NCBI GenBank assembly: GCA_932521035.1
Contig: OW051494.1
Span: 7,054,001-7,118,000, forward strand
Direction of reading: 5' to 3'
DNA from: Oscheius dolichura
Taxonomy: Eukaryota; Nematoda; Chromadorea; Rhabditida; Rhabditidae
DNA length: 64,000 nucleotides
The position numbers and the translations under genes are program-made. The notes under the pieces were generated by a model, which made no database searches, was not told the origin of the DNA, and saw only the letters and a list, made by a program, of their open reading frames with translations. This document shows positions 1 through 11,800 of the stretch, piece by piece. The number at the start of each line of letters is the position of its first letter. Position 1 is the stretch's first letter.

Positions 1-3000
1 ATTTTTCTGTTTCCAGTTGTTTCTAATCCCATCCTCCCGTTTGCAAACGCCGAAAATACCTACCTAATCCTCCAGTTACGCAGTCATAGTGGGAGGATGT
101 CCTCCTCCTTTTGTCTCTGGTCCCTCGTGTGCCAAAGAGGGACAGATCCTGGGTCCAAGTTCACCATTTGGCTAATAGCTGCACTTGATTTATCTCGTAT
201 GATCCTCTGCTACTGTAGTCCAAAGGAGATTAGTCTCGGGTTGGAGGGGTTATTAGCAGTTCAGAAGCCCACTGACTGTACGAGAACCAGAAGATTTGGC
301 CACCAATTTGGCAAATGGAAGAAGACCGGATTAGAGAGGAGTGGGGGTACTCTATCAGCCAGAAAATATTAGATAGCAAGCGAGTGTCAGATCGGTTCAA
401 GACCTGTTCAGCCGGAAAAACCTAGAGGTCGAGGTGTCCATACAGCGCGGACACGGAGACGCCTAAAAAGGCCAGCTGAACTTTCGCTGTTTATTTATAT
501 GGCAAAAATATCGAAACTGTCTCTCTCGTTTTGCAGAGCTCTAATCTCTCCGGTCGCATTATCTGCAATTTGGGAAATGGAAAATTGCAGAGGGGGAGAT
601 CTGCTTTCGAGGATTAAACTGATTTCTAAAGGGAGGATGACGGGGAGGAGGGGGATCAGGTGGGACACAGGAAGAGGGATACGCTATTCGGTGGTCCCCA
701 AGATGAGAATGAAATAGGCAGGGAGTGTCCCTTTTCCCCTTCCAAACCCGGCTCTCCCGGACTGTGGGCTCACGCGCGCCGAAAAACGCGCCGGGTCTTA
801 AAGGTTTCATTGTGTTTGCTTGCGTTTTCTTCGTCTCTCAGATGTGTTCGATGTCTGTTTGTTATTCCAAAGCAGCGCGCCTGCGGTCATTGCAGGTTGG
901 TTCGCCAGCTTAGTGCACGCAGAGCCGTCCCGATACGGGGGGTTCACATACCGATCCCTTTTTCCCGTATACTCTTCTCCTCCCTGGAGGAGGCGGAGGA
1001 GGACGACAGTCCCCCTGACCCACAGTCATCCTCGCCAATTACCATATTTCCATTACTCAGAGGAGAGACACGCGCCGCCTCGTCTCTCATCGTACCGACC
1101 CCCGTTCCCAGGATGACTCCGAGCATTCAAATCTCTGAACACGGCCGGCCAGTCAATAGGTTCAGTCGGAGTCCTTCCGATGCCCTTAGAAACTTTGCCA
1201 CCTAGCCAGCTCGGCTACAAATTTCCTGTACTTTTCACAGCGTTCTGTCCCCCTATTGAGCACTTCTATTCTGACCTCGAGAACTTGACACACCGCTCCT
1301 TTTCCTTTATAATCTCTCGCACCTTCTGTGCCGTTTGACATTCCTATGGGACAGCGATCTCTACCGTAATTTGAGCCTATCCCCTTCCCAGTAGAGACCT
1401 TTGAAGCCGGGAGGACAGCTTTCCTCGAGGAAATGACGATTATTTTTGTGAAACGGGCCTTTCCCCGGCATTGTAGACTGGAGGAATTCCAGGAACCCTG
1501 GTCATTTTTGTAGCTCGCTGTCCTCTCCTATTAACCCAAAAAACTTCATTTGTATTCCGTCCGGCTCATTTTCCCGGCCTCCCTCCGGCCGCGTTTTTTT
1601 CCCGTCAATTGAGAGGGAGGCGTCTCGAACTCCACAGTTTCGGTGACCTTTTCTCCTCCAAAAATGCGCTCGACCGGGTGCGAAGTGCGTTTGTTTGGTG
1701 GCTCACGCGAGCAATGATACTCGCCAGTGTTGACACTTTCTCCTCCTGGTGGACGCTGGCCTTTTTTGGCCGGCCCTGGTCCCCCTCTTGAGGGAGAGAC
1801 CACAGCTCTGAGAAAGATGATCAAGCAACTGATCAGGGAGGGGACACCCCCCGGAGGAAAGCTTCTCCAGGGAGAAAAGAACACCCTCCAGGCAGCGGCA
1901 GCTACCAGTTCCACTGTTTCAGGGGGATAATTGACCGGCTGCCGATTACTTTCTAGCTGAGGCGGCAGGGGCAGACAAGGCAGGGAGAAAACATCTAGCA
2001 GGGGCTATAAATGAAACACTTCCTGTACCAATAGACAGTACTCTTCACTGAAAGAGCACAGGCTGAGACATGTTGAGCCGAGGAGTCGGCCGAGACGTAG
2101 TCTCCCCATGTCTGAACATGGTTTGTAGGGGCCGGCTACAATATTGTTTACCTTGCTACAACTTGGCAATCAGGCTGGGGCTTTAATTGTCTGTCGTATC
2201 CATTGTTCACTTTTTTATAATATAAAAATTGGGTATTCTTTATCATAGTTGCCCCCCGTCCGTTTTTCGTTAGTCCGTGACTGTTTTGCCAAGGGAAAGT
2301 GCTTCTGGCCGGCCTGGAGTGTTGCTTCTGCAACTTAGCCACCCCTAGAATACCAGTTCCTCTGGGCCAGATCCGACACAAACAGACAAATATCCAAGTT
2401 GCTGTGTTGTTGCCATTCGCCATCTCCGTTCCCCTCTGCTTGGCGTCCCTTTCCCTTTCTCCGACAGTTTCTTCCTTGTTTCATTCGAAGCTCTTTGAGC
2501 ATTCGACACTCGAATCTTTAATGAACAAATCCTGATAACGCCTGTCCTGGACAGGCAAATGTCACCCGGGACACAAATGGCGAACTACACGTGTACGGGC
2601 AGACAAATTGAGGCCGGCCAAGTTTTAAAAGAAACCTCACAATGTTCAGGAGGAATTAAAAAAGAGAAGCACAAACAAGGGGAAGATCTTGCGGAACACG
2701 GAAGGGATGCCAAAAATCGGCCTCTCCGCTCCTCCCAGACTCCTTATTTAGGTGCATCTCCTCCCCCACTGTACCCCTTTCCCAATTCTGTTTCACCAGC
2801 CTAATGACGTCTTCCTCTTCTTTTTATACCCCACTGGCCCTTGTTTCCTCATCGGCGGTCGCCCCCTTCTGACGCGGTCAGTAGTTATTTTTGATAGTGA
2901 GCCACTGTCAGGCGATCGTTACCAAATTGCCAGCAGCTATCAGCTACAAGTGGCCAGCCGCTGTATTGACTCTGTCCTTTTTTCCAGCGGGAGGCGGCTA

Positions 3001-6000
3001 TCGCACCATGTCCCCCGGCAGCCGACTGTGATGATAAGGAACGGGGAAAAGAAGAACTGGGGACAGAGAGAGTGGGAAATCCCTCGGGGGCAAAGGGGCC
3101 CCCTGTGTTAACCAGTTCCTTCCGGGGCCACTCGCGGCAGACCTGGTGGCTGTTGTGACCATCATGCCAAAGCCCTCTGCCATCATGGCTAAAAGTGTCT
3201 GGTTTTTTGCCCTCCAGCTTCTATCTGCCACCTTACGGACTACCGTGACCAGTGAAAGCCGTCCTCCTTTCTCTGCTACCCCTTGAACCACGTCAAATAA
3301 CCAAGATTTCAGGGATCCCGAGTAAAACTGAAGGTCGTCAGCGTGGAGAAGACGTGGACGCCGCCTTCCATCGCGTAAGTTCGTTTCTTTTTGAAAGGGA
3401 AAGAGCCAGACAGTCCCTGGTGGTCTGCTCGGTTAATTTTTGCCGCTAGCATTTATCTGTGGGCGCCGGGGAGGAGCACGAGACCAACGGGATCAAATCA
3501 GTTGGCTTTTCTCCGGGGGGCGACTACGGTACTAGACAGGAGGATGATCCCTGCTCTCTATCAGTGGAACATCCTATTAGAAAATCTCCTCGCTTCATCA
3601 TTCGAAAGGAAAAGGCGCCAAGACATCCTCCCATCTGGGTATCGGATTACGGTAGGCGGGCAGAAGTCGTCGTGGCGGCGACTCAGGTCGCAAATAAGCG
3701 GAGGCGCTCTTTCCAGTTGAAGATAGCCGACTGAATAATGGATGGGGTCGCTTTGAGAAAACAAGGCACGGTAAAGGAAAAAAGGGAGGCTATTATGATG
3801 GGCCAGCAAAGCATGGCTGAGTGTTTTGGGTGGGGGCATTTGACTTTTCTCCCATCCTCCCCGGCGGGGGCCGATAACTTTACAGACTTCTCCCTCTCTC
3901 CTGCGAAAAACGTGATCAGTCCCCAATTCAATCCGAGCCTTTTTGTGTCCATTGAATTCCGATGACTGCTCCGTCTCTCGATATTCCCCGGGACAAAGCC
4001 CCCTTCAATCATTCTTGCCGCCGCCGTCGTCGCCGTCTTACAAGGGAACCTTTTCTAGGACAGTTTTTGACGATCTATCGAATGGCATAGGTCTCATCGC
4101 GTGAAGCCACGGGCAACTAAAAAGATTCCCTTGTTAGTCCCCTTCGGCCACCTGAATACGGTACTTGTTTTCTTTAAAACGAACCTCCCCGAACACGTTA
4201 AGAAGGGGCAAAAAAGCCGGGGCCTAGACTATAACTCGGGTCAGGTACAACTTTTTCGACGATGGGGGAGATCACCTGCGTGGAAAATGTTCGTGCCAGG
4301 GGGCGGATTGTGACAGGCTTTGCGTGTTATGCAGGCAGTTTTTGGAGGGGCTGCTAATTGGCTCAGTTTGCCTCTACTGGCCTGCTTCTGCTGGGATATG
4401 GTTCGACGGAAGAGGTATGCAGCCGTTTAGATGGTGCCCCTCGGGGAGGACTGCCTAGACAGCAAGGATTCGGCTGCGCGCCATCTGCCCCTGTCCTCCC
4501 GCCACCTCCCTCTTCGGGTGACTTCTAAAAATATACACCGTAGTGTTATTGCTACACTATTTAACCCGGGCCGAGTGCTGATTGGCCAGGCAAGTAGGTG
4601 CTCAAACAAATCTGAGCAAATATAGCTGGAAATTGAAGGAAAAACAGAACGCCACCGTTGAAAAGAGAAGGAACAACTCTCTTCCGGGTGGCCATCCCTG
4701 TCATTCTTCTAGTCTAAAATCTTCCAAATAGGTAGAATTGTCAGCATTCCTCTCTATTTCTGGCCAGCTCACCCCTCTCCCCCACCCGAACACGAGTTCT
4801 TTCCCCCTTTTTTCTCTTATCTCAGGCGTCTGCCTGTCTTCCGGCCCGGCTCGCCCCCTCCTTTCTAATTAGTTACCACTTTCCCAGTCGTCATGAAAAT
4901 GGTCCTCATTGTCTCAGGTGGGAATTGTTCTTTCTCGGTTCAAATGGCTACAGTACGGGGGGAGGGGGCTCATGGAGAGAAAAGGCAGGGAGGACGGACC
5001 CCGTGGCCCCATTCAATATTTCCTCCTGGTCATACCGTATTCCTTCCCTATTTTTCCCACTCTCCGTATCCATTTCCAGTCGTGTCCTTAACACCTGGCC
5101 AAAATTGAAACAGGACTATTTACCCCGGAAAGTCGGCCCGGTAAAAACACGCGCCGAGTTCTGTTTGGCCGGCGGCCGGCGCGTGTGTTCGAGGTTCAGT
5201 AAATGGCGGGCGCGCGCCACCGCGACGACTCCTTAGTCAAATATTTTTATTTTCTGGGAAATCTCTTCGTTTTAACTGGGACGGGAGGAAGGTGGCCTTG
5301 TTTGCTCTTTTTATGTTGACAACAAGAGAATGGAACAGACTAGGCTAAAAGTCAAAGACTGTCCTCCTCTGTCTGTCTGGATGAGAAAGTGTCTGCCAGC
5401 TGGCACACAGGGGGATATTTTTCACGGTGGCCAGAGAGTACAAGTACACAAGGAGATGCGCCACACCTGCCAGTTTCCGCTTGGAACATTTCATATCCGC
5501 GAGAATTACGGTATAATTCTGTTCGGAGGCTTAGGATCGTTCCAGGCTCCATGATTTTCCAAATTTGCCAAAAGAGGATGGCACACGAAGATCCTCTTAT
5601 CGTGATCTCGACTCAGGGGCTCATCCACTCTGCGTAGCGGCCGACCGACGTTTCAAGCCGCTTTTCCGGTTACGGCGAGCTTTCCAAGTATATTACTCCG
5701 GGAGAAAAGAACGCATAAGCTGGATTTGCCATTTATTCTGCAGAAAGAGCTCTTTGACTTTTGAGGCCGTTTGTAAAATAAGAGGCCTTAAGTAGGGACC
5801 GCAAATACAGAACGAGCTAAAATATTTTATCATATAGGCGGTTAGAAGAAAAACATGAAAAAGGTATATTATAAATTTACTTGAAAATTAGTAACTAAAA
5901 TAAGCTGTAGCAAATTTCAGCACAGATGGATTTTTTAAATTTTTTATATATAAATTTTACACACCTTAGATAATATAAATCATAAATAAAATTACGCGTC

Positions 6001-8820
6001 CCGGCCTTCTAAATGACAAAAATCGTCTATTTAAAGTTAACCATGTTGTTTTGGCAATGAAAAACGTCTTCGTGACAAAAATCATTGATGAAATTCGATT
6101 CTACATCTAAAACTAGCTACTGGGGGTGATTATCAAACCAGGAAATCCATATGTTCGGGCGCACCTCGCATGACCAAATTTCCAATACAAAAACTGTTAC
6201 CCACGTTTGGCGCGCCTTTGCGGTCCCTAGCCTTAAGACAAAAGAAAGATCTGCAGCAAACCTCCAAGTCGTCTCCTGCCCCCCCCCCCCCCCCCCCCCC
6301 ATGTTGTCCTTCCATTTGTCTGTTACATTAAAAAAAATAGCAGATGAGTGTCTGATTGGATTATGGGTGGTGAAACGCTGTCTGTTTCCTCATTTCGCCT
6401 ATTCTCGGCCATGGAGAACGTTCTCGGGATTAGACGATATGCCAACGAGCGCCCTTCTGTCTGATTAGCATGAATATACGGTAATTGTTCTCTTTATGGG
6501 AAATGACCACCCTGGGAGGTGCCCCTCCATTTTTTAGGAGGGAGTATCACCCACATTTCCGCCGAGGGTATTAGGGGTAAGCGGGGTCGGGGGGATTAGG
6601 CTGGAAGCCTGCCGAAGATGGCACCGAGCCTACTCGTCTCCTCTCCTCGGAGACTTTGGCCCGCCGGCAGCCACTCGGCCCATTTTGCCTTATCTAGGCT
6701 AGACACAGCCGCCTATCAATGTAAGCTGGCCGAGAGGACTCCTGACCCCCTCAACAAATGGTAAATTCTCTTTCTTTGCTTATGGTTTCTACCGTTCCAA
6801 TTCGGGGAGGGGAGGGAATGATGTGACAGTTTGCCGGCCTCGCAAGCTGGATAAACAAATAGAAAAAAGGGAAGAAGAAGGGAGGACGATGACATCTCCG
6901 GCCATTGGCTGAGAGACCAGAATAAAAAAACAAAAAACAGGGTCATTCTTGGTGGAGGAGGACTCCGCTTCTTTTCCTATTCGCAAGCTTCTTCCGTTTT
7001 TTATTTTATTCCCGTTTCAAGTAAGTATTTCTCGAGGCGATGGCCACGCTCGCTTAAAAGGAGAGCATTCCCATTCCTTGCGCGCAGTACAGTTAGCCGA
7101 CAGCTTCCAGCTTTCCCCGTGGCACGCTTTGTCGTCCCCTTCTCTTATCAATCTCCCCGATTACGGTATGACACTTTTCTGATCGGAGATCACAAATTAA
7201 ACGCACCAGAAATGATACTTTTTGGCTATGTGCCAAAAATCGAGAGATCTTGTCAGTTTTGTATAAGCGAGAGAGCTTCGCCAAACGACTTGTTGACCAT
7301 GGCGACGCTGATCAACAGGGAGGAGAAGGCAGCTGGGAAAAGATGCCACCATATGGGAGGTCTTGTTATCCCACTCGGCTAGGCTTCGGGGGATACGTAG
7401 TAGTCAAAAACAACGACTACCTCACAGACGAGGGAGATCCTCATCCCTCTCATCTTCCTTCTCTTCCTTGTCATTCCTTTATATCAATTGAGAAACTGCA
7501 TATTTCTGGGCTCTTTCTAAACAATTCATCCAATCCTCTTTCCTAAACTTGAAATAAACCATCCTGGGCAGGCGCGAAACTCGGCCTCGTCCTCCACCAA
7601 GCCAGATTCTTTTGTTTCCTACCAGCTAGTCCTCCTTCATCTTCTCCTTTTTTTCCAAATGTTTACCGTGTGCCAGATGGTGTTTTTGCCTTTTGTCTAG
7701 CAAAAGCCTTGAGCCTACTGCTGCCCAATTTCAATTTCCTCCATCCTCCATCCTGGCCGTATACCGTAATCCCCATCCGCCTGGTAGGAGTGGCTTCGGC
7801 TTAGTTAGAAGTGTGCTAGCAAAGCCTGAGCTCCGGAATGGTTTCAGCCCAATTGTGATTATCTTCTTATGGTGGGGATATCCACGCAGGGCATAACTGA
7901 TCCCACTTAGTTCCTCCCTGAGCAGGATATAAGGGCGCCCTCCATAGGTCGGATTCCAGTTCTCCGCCTGACTCGGGGCCAGGCTCCCAGCCTTCGGGCT
8001 ACGGTACTTCCACTGCTTCTTTTCCCTTTTTTGGGGGTTTGCCTTCAAAGAGAAAATACTTCCTCCTTTTAATTTTTGGGAGGGATGCTGATAATTTGGC
8101 TATGCCTGCGCGCCTTCGTTTAGCACCTTTCGCCGTGGCCAGAGACGCGTTGGTCCCGGAAAGAATAACAGCCTCAACTGGCCAACTTACGCGTTTTGAC
8201 GTAATCCGAGGGTGGCTTTGTTCGGCCACACTTGAAACGACCAAAATGAATGGTCACATTGACGGATGGCTCTGGGAAGAGCACACTTTTTTGTCGGTCA
8301 GGCTTTCCTCCAGCATTAGGTGACGCTGTCCCCTTGCCGGGGGCCTCTTTCTCTCTATTGAAACTCCAAAATGAAGTAGAGATGGCTACAGTAATCCAGA
8401 TGCCGGCTTTCGACATGATTATTCATGACGCCCCTCTAGTTCACTGAAACGGGCCAGCTCAGAGAACAGGCGCCCTTTGTCTCCTACAGTCAAAACACGC
8501 GTGTCGATCAAGTCCCCAAGTTCAATCTGCCATCATAATTTTACTATTTCCATCCTCCTCTGACGTGTCACCGTATTATTCCCGTCTTCCTCTCATTGTG
8601 TCCTGGTTAATCTGGTGGAAGTAATTCCAGAGGGTGAGACAGTATGCCAGACTTCCGGGCTGTGAATCTTCCCATTGTTTGGCCGCCGAATGCCGTTGTT
8701 AGGTAAGGGACAGGGAAGACTTGTGACTTCCGACTGAGTCACGGGCAGAGAGATAGGAGGATTAGGCTCTAGCTGGGATGACACGCTACGAAAAAAGGGA
8801 CAGAAATAACAATTGATATT
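1..8820. other. Gene-poor region upstream of fozi-1
   Basis: No exon series with matching phases or recognisable protein family was found on either strand over these 8.8 kb; open frames are short and of odd composition. The stretch is rich in pyrimidine runs and in the 7-mers TACGGTA/TACCGTA. It holds an AT-rich block at about 5.8-6.1 kb and a GC-rich patch at about 5.17-5.22 kb. It probably contains upstream regulatory DNA of fozi-1, which is inference only. Confidence 0.5.
6279..6300. repeat. Poly-C tract, 22 nt
   Basis: An uninterrupted run of 22 C residues in non-coding DNA. Long G/C homopolymers are a known feature of Caenorhabditis genomes, where they can form G-quadruplexes and depend on the DOG-1/FANCJ helicase for stability. 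The exact length may vary between individuals or be miscalled in assembly. Confidence 0.9.
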
Positions 8821-8825
8821 TTAGA

Positions 8826-11800
8826 ATGATGGTCGCTAATATGGCGAATGGTGTGGCGACGACACAGGCCCCGCCGCCGACCATGGTCATCGCTGCACCG
8901 GCTCCGCCGCCTCTCCAGTCGCCGCCTGTCTTGTCAGCACTCCAGCCATCGCCAACGGAGCGGCTGAATGCCAGGTATCCTCGGGGTCTTAGAAGGAAAG
9001 GACTTCCTTCAGCAGCACCTCTCCGACGAACACCTCTGGTTCGGATGGCTCGGCTGTCTCTGGCCTGGACATTGCCGCCCTGATTGCCGCGTCCCAGAAG
9101 CAGGAGTTCCCGCCAGTCCAGCAGGTCAGTTTGGGGTTTTTGTAGTTAGTAGAAAGTCTCTTCTCCCCCAAAGGAGCCGGATGCCTGGTCTCTTATCGGG
9201 GACGCTGTCAGGTTCCAGCTCTAGTTTTGTCAGCCCACCGAGATAAGTCAAACTCCGGGTTATTGATCATTAGAATTGCGTAATGGGACACCGGGGAAAC
9301 TGTTATCGAGCTGTGTGTCAGAAAATGAACAGAAAAAAAAGACAGAAGGAATCAATATAATATACAGAGAGGGAGGAACGATAGGCACAGCAGAGGCTGA
9401 CTGTCGCAGGGGAGGATGTCTCTTACTCATAGCTGGGCTGAATAGAGGGAAGGATTTGGAAAAGTGAGGGAAAAGTTCAACTTTATTAGACCTTTTTTGA
9501 ATCTTTTTTTTTCATTCCGCGCGGATAAAACATGTTAGGGAAATGGGACAGATGAACCGGCAAACCGTTTCCAAAAAATTAGCAGAGAATCCCCATCTAC
9601 CATGCCCGGCCATTCAAGGAATGCCCCTTGCAGCTGGCCAGAGGAGAGCCCGATCTCTGCTTGAACCCTCTGCTCCCGGCGGCAGTACTTGCGGAGTGTA
9701 TTGTAATCCGCCCCAATTTCAAGTTTCCATTGGAATTAGCTCGCCCTTTAGCTCATTGGTTGAGGAAATGGCCTTTTACTCATCTGGGAGATAGTCTCGG
9801 GGTGTCGCAAGAGCTGCTTGAATCATAGGATTTTATGTTCATTCGGGGAGGAACAGTCTCGGAGATAAGAGAGGGGAACAGAAGGAAAGAGAGAGAGGAA
9901 CACATCACCCGATGACCGGAACAATGAATCAAAACAACGTCTTCCAAACAAACTGGGAGATTTAAAATCATCAAATTTGATGCTCACGAGTCGGTTCGTG
10001 TGATTAAAACGTCAACGATCCCAGGAGGACGGCCTTTGCCGTTGCAGCCTGACAATGACCGCGCCATTTGACCGGATGTTTATCTTCTCCAATTGCTCAT
10101 CATTCTATTGTCAGGTAGAGCATATTCTGGATATTATGCTGGAAGGAGAATCAGGCGGATTGAGATCGCAGTTTCTACTCGGGGTCAAGTTCCGCTAATC
10201 CTAGAAAGAGAAGTAATGCCGCTTCAGGGGATCTTCCAATGGCAGAGTCTCCTCGTCTCTTCTAGAAAGGGGACCTCCTGTTCCCCAGTCGGACATTAAG
10301 TTCAAAGTCCTCTCGCTGTCGTTGACAGGGTAGTTTTTCCCAATTCTGAGAATCTCTCCAGCCTTTTCCTGATAAGCGCACTCCTGGCCTCTGTCTCCCC
10401 CTCGATAAGCTGAGTCGGGAACAGTCTCAACTCGCCCTTATCTCCTCCTCCTTCTCTGACTTTCCATCCCCTATTCATCATGACCATCTTCAATGAGCTT
10501 CTCCTCTCCTCCTTAACAAAAATATCGGTAAGTATCCGATCTTCTAGCGTAGTGTCCATGCGTGTCATGTTGTCCTCCACTGGCTTATCCTATCCTCCTC
10601 CTCTTTTCCCGTCTTCGCTGTCTTCCATTCCTGTCTCCTTGAGAATCTCGTCCACCTAGGGTAATAATTAGAAAAAGAAAGGAATTGAGTTCAAAGATCT
10701 AAAAGGTTATCAGCAGCTCCTGTTATTTTAGACTTTTGCCCTTTGTCGTCTGAAAAAGCTGGATAGTCTCTATTTGAATAGGTTATCTGCTTCTGTTAGG
10801 CGGCGTGTCTGTCCCCCCTCTGCTCACTGTTCGCCGGCTCGTCTAGGTACCTATTTTAATTTGCATTTCTCCGAAATTAGAATGTTTGTTGACTGTGTTT
10901 GGAGTCTCTTTTATCAGCTGGCGGTTTATTTTTCTGGAACAAACATGTGTCTAAACAGAGATAAGCAAAGTACGCCTCCAGCGACTTGGGGTAGGCCTGG
11001 CCGTGTCTACGCGATCTGTAGAGGAAGAAGAGGACTGCTCTACGGGGACTCGTCATTACCGGGGGACTGCCGTAATTCGGATTTCATCCGCTTCCTCTCC
11101 CGCGGAGACTGTCCTCTGACGAGATCTGATCCTGATCTCCCAACCTTTCTCAGGGCTTAGACAATGACAAGGATACACGTATGCCTTCCTCATTCCAGAA
11201 GGAACTTGAAGTACGAAGGGAGGGCCAATCAGATTAACCAGAGATACCGTAGGCCGGGATTACCCTGCCTCCTCCGGCTATATAAGCGAAATAATTTCAG
11301 GACACGCCTATACCCAATCCGCTCTTCACGATGCCCGACGCCTCAGCCATTCTTCAGTTCTTCCAGTCACAGCAGGCTGCCATGATTCAGGTAAGCCAAA
11401 AGGAGAACGGATACGTTAGGGACAGTCCCAGTTACAGGCAGCTGCTCAGAGGGCGGCCGTGGCGCAGCAACAGGCACAACAGCATGTCCAGCAGGAGCAG
11501 CAGCAACGGGCACAGCAGGCCACCGAGAGGAAACGGGTACGTCTGCTCCTTTGTCCCCTCAGATAAAATAGAAAGGGAATTCCCCCAAGCAATAGGGCAT
11601 CCCCCGAGATATCCTCTCCTCGGCAAGTGAAGACAGTGTCCATTTCAGAGCTATCCCTGTACCTTCCAATTCTGTGTCATCTGCCAGAAAGATGTCCACT
11701 CGTCCAAGCTACCCTGCCACATCCGGCAGTGCCACGTGGCTAAGCCCATGTTTCAGGTAATTTCGTAGCATTGACGGGAGAAACCAGAGAGATTTCAGTG

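Noticed and set aside
660..1205. 181-codon open frame in the upstream region
   Set aside because: Composition is Ser/Arg/Pro-biased as expected from GC-rich non-coding DNA, other frames overlap it heavily, and it has no splice partners or domain.
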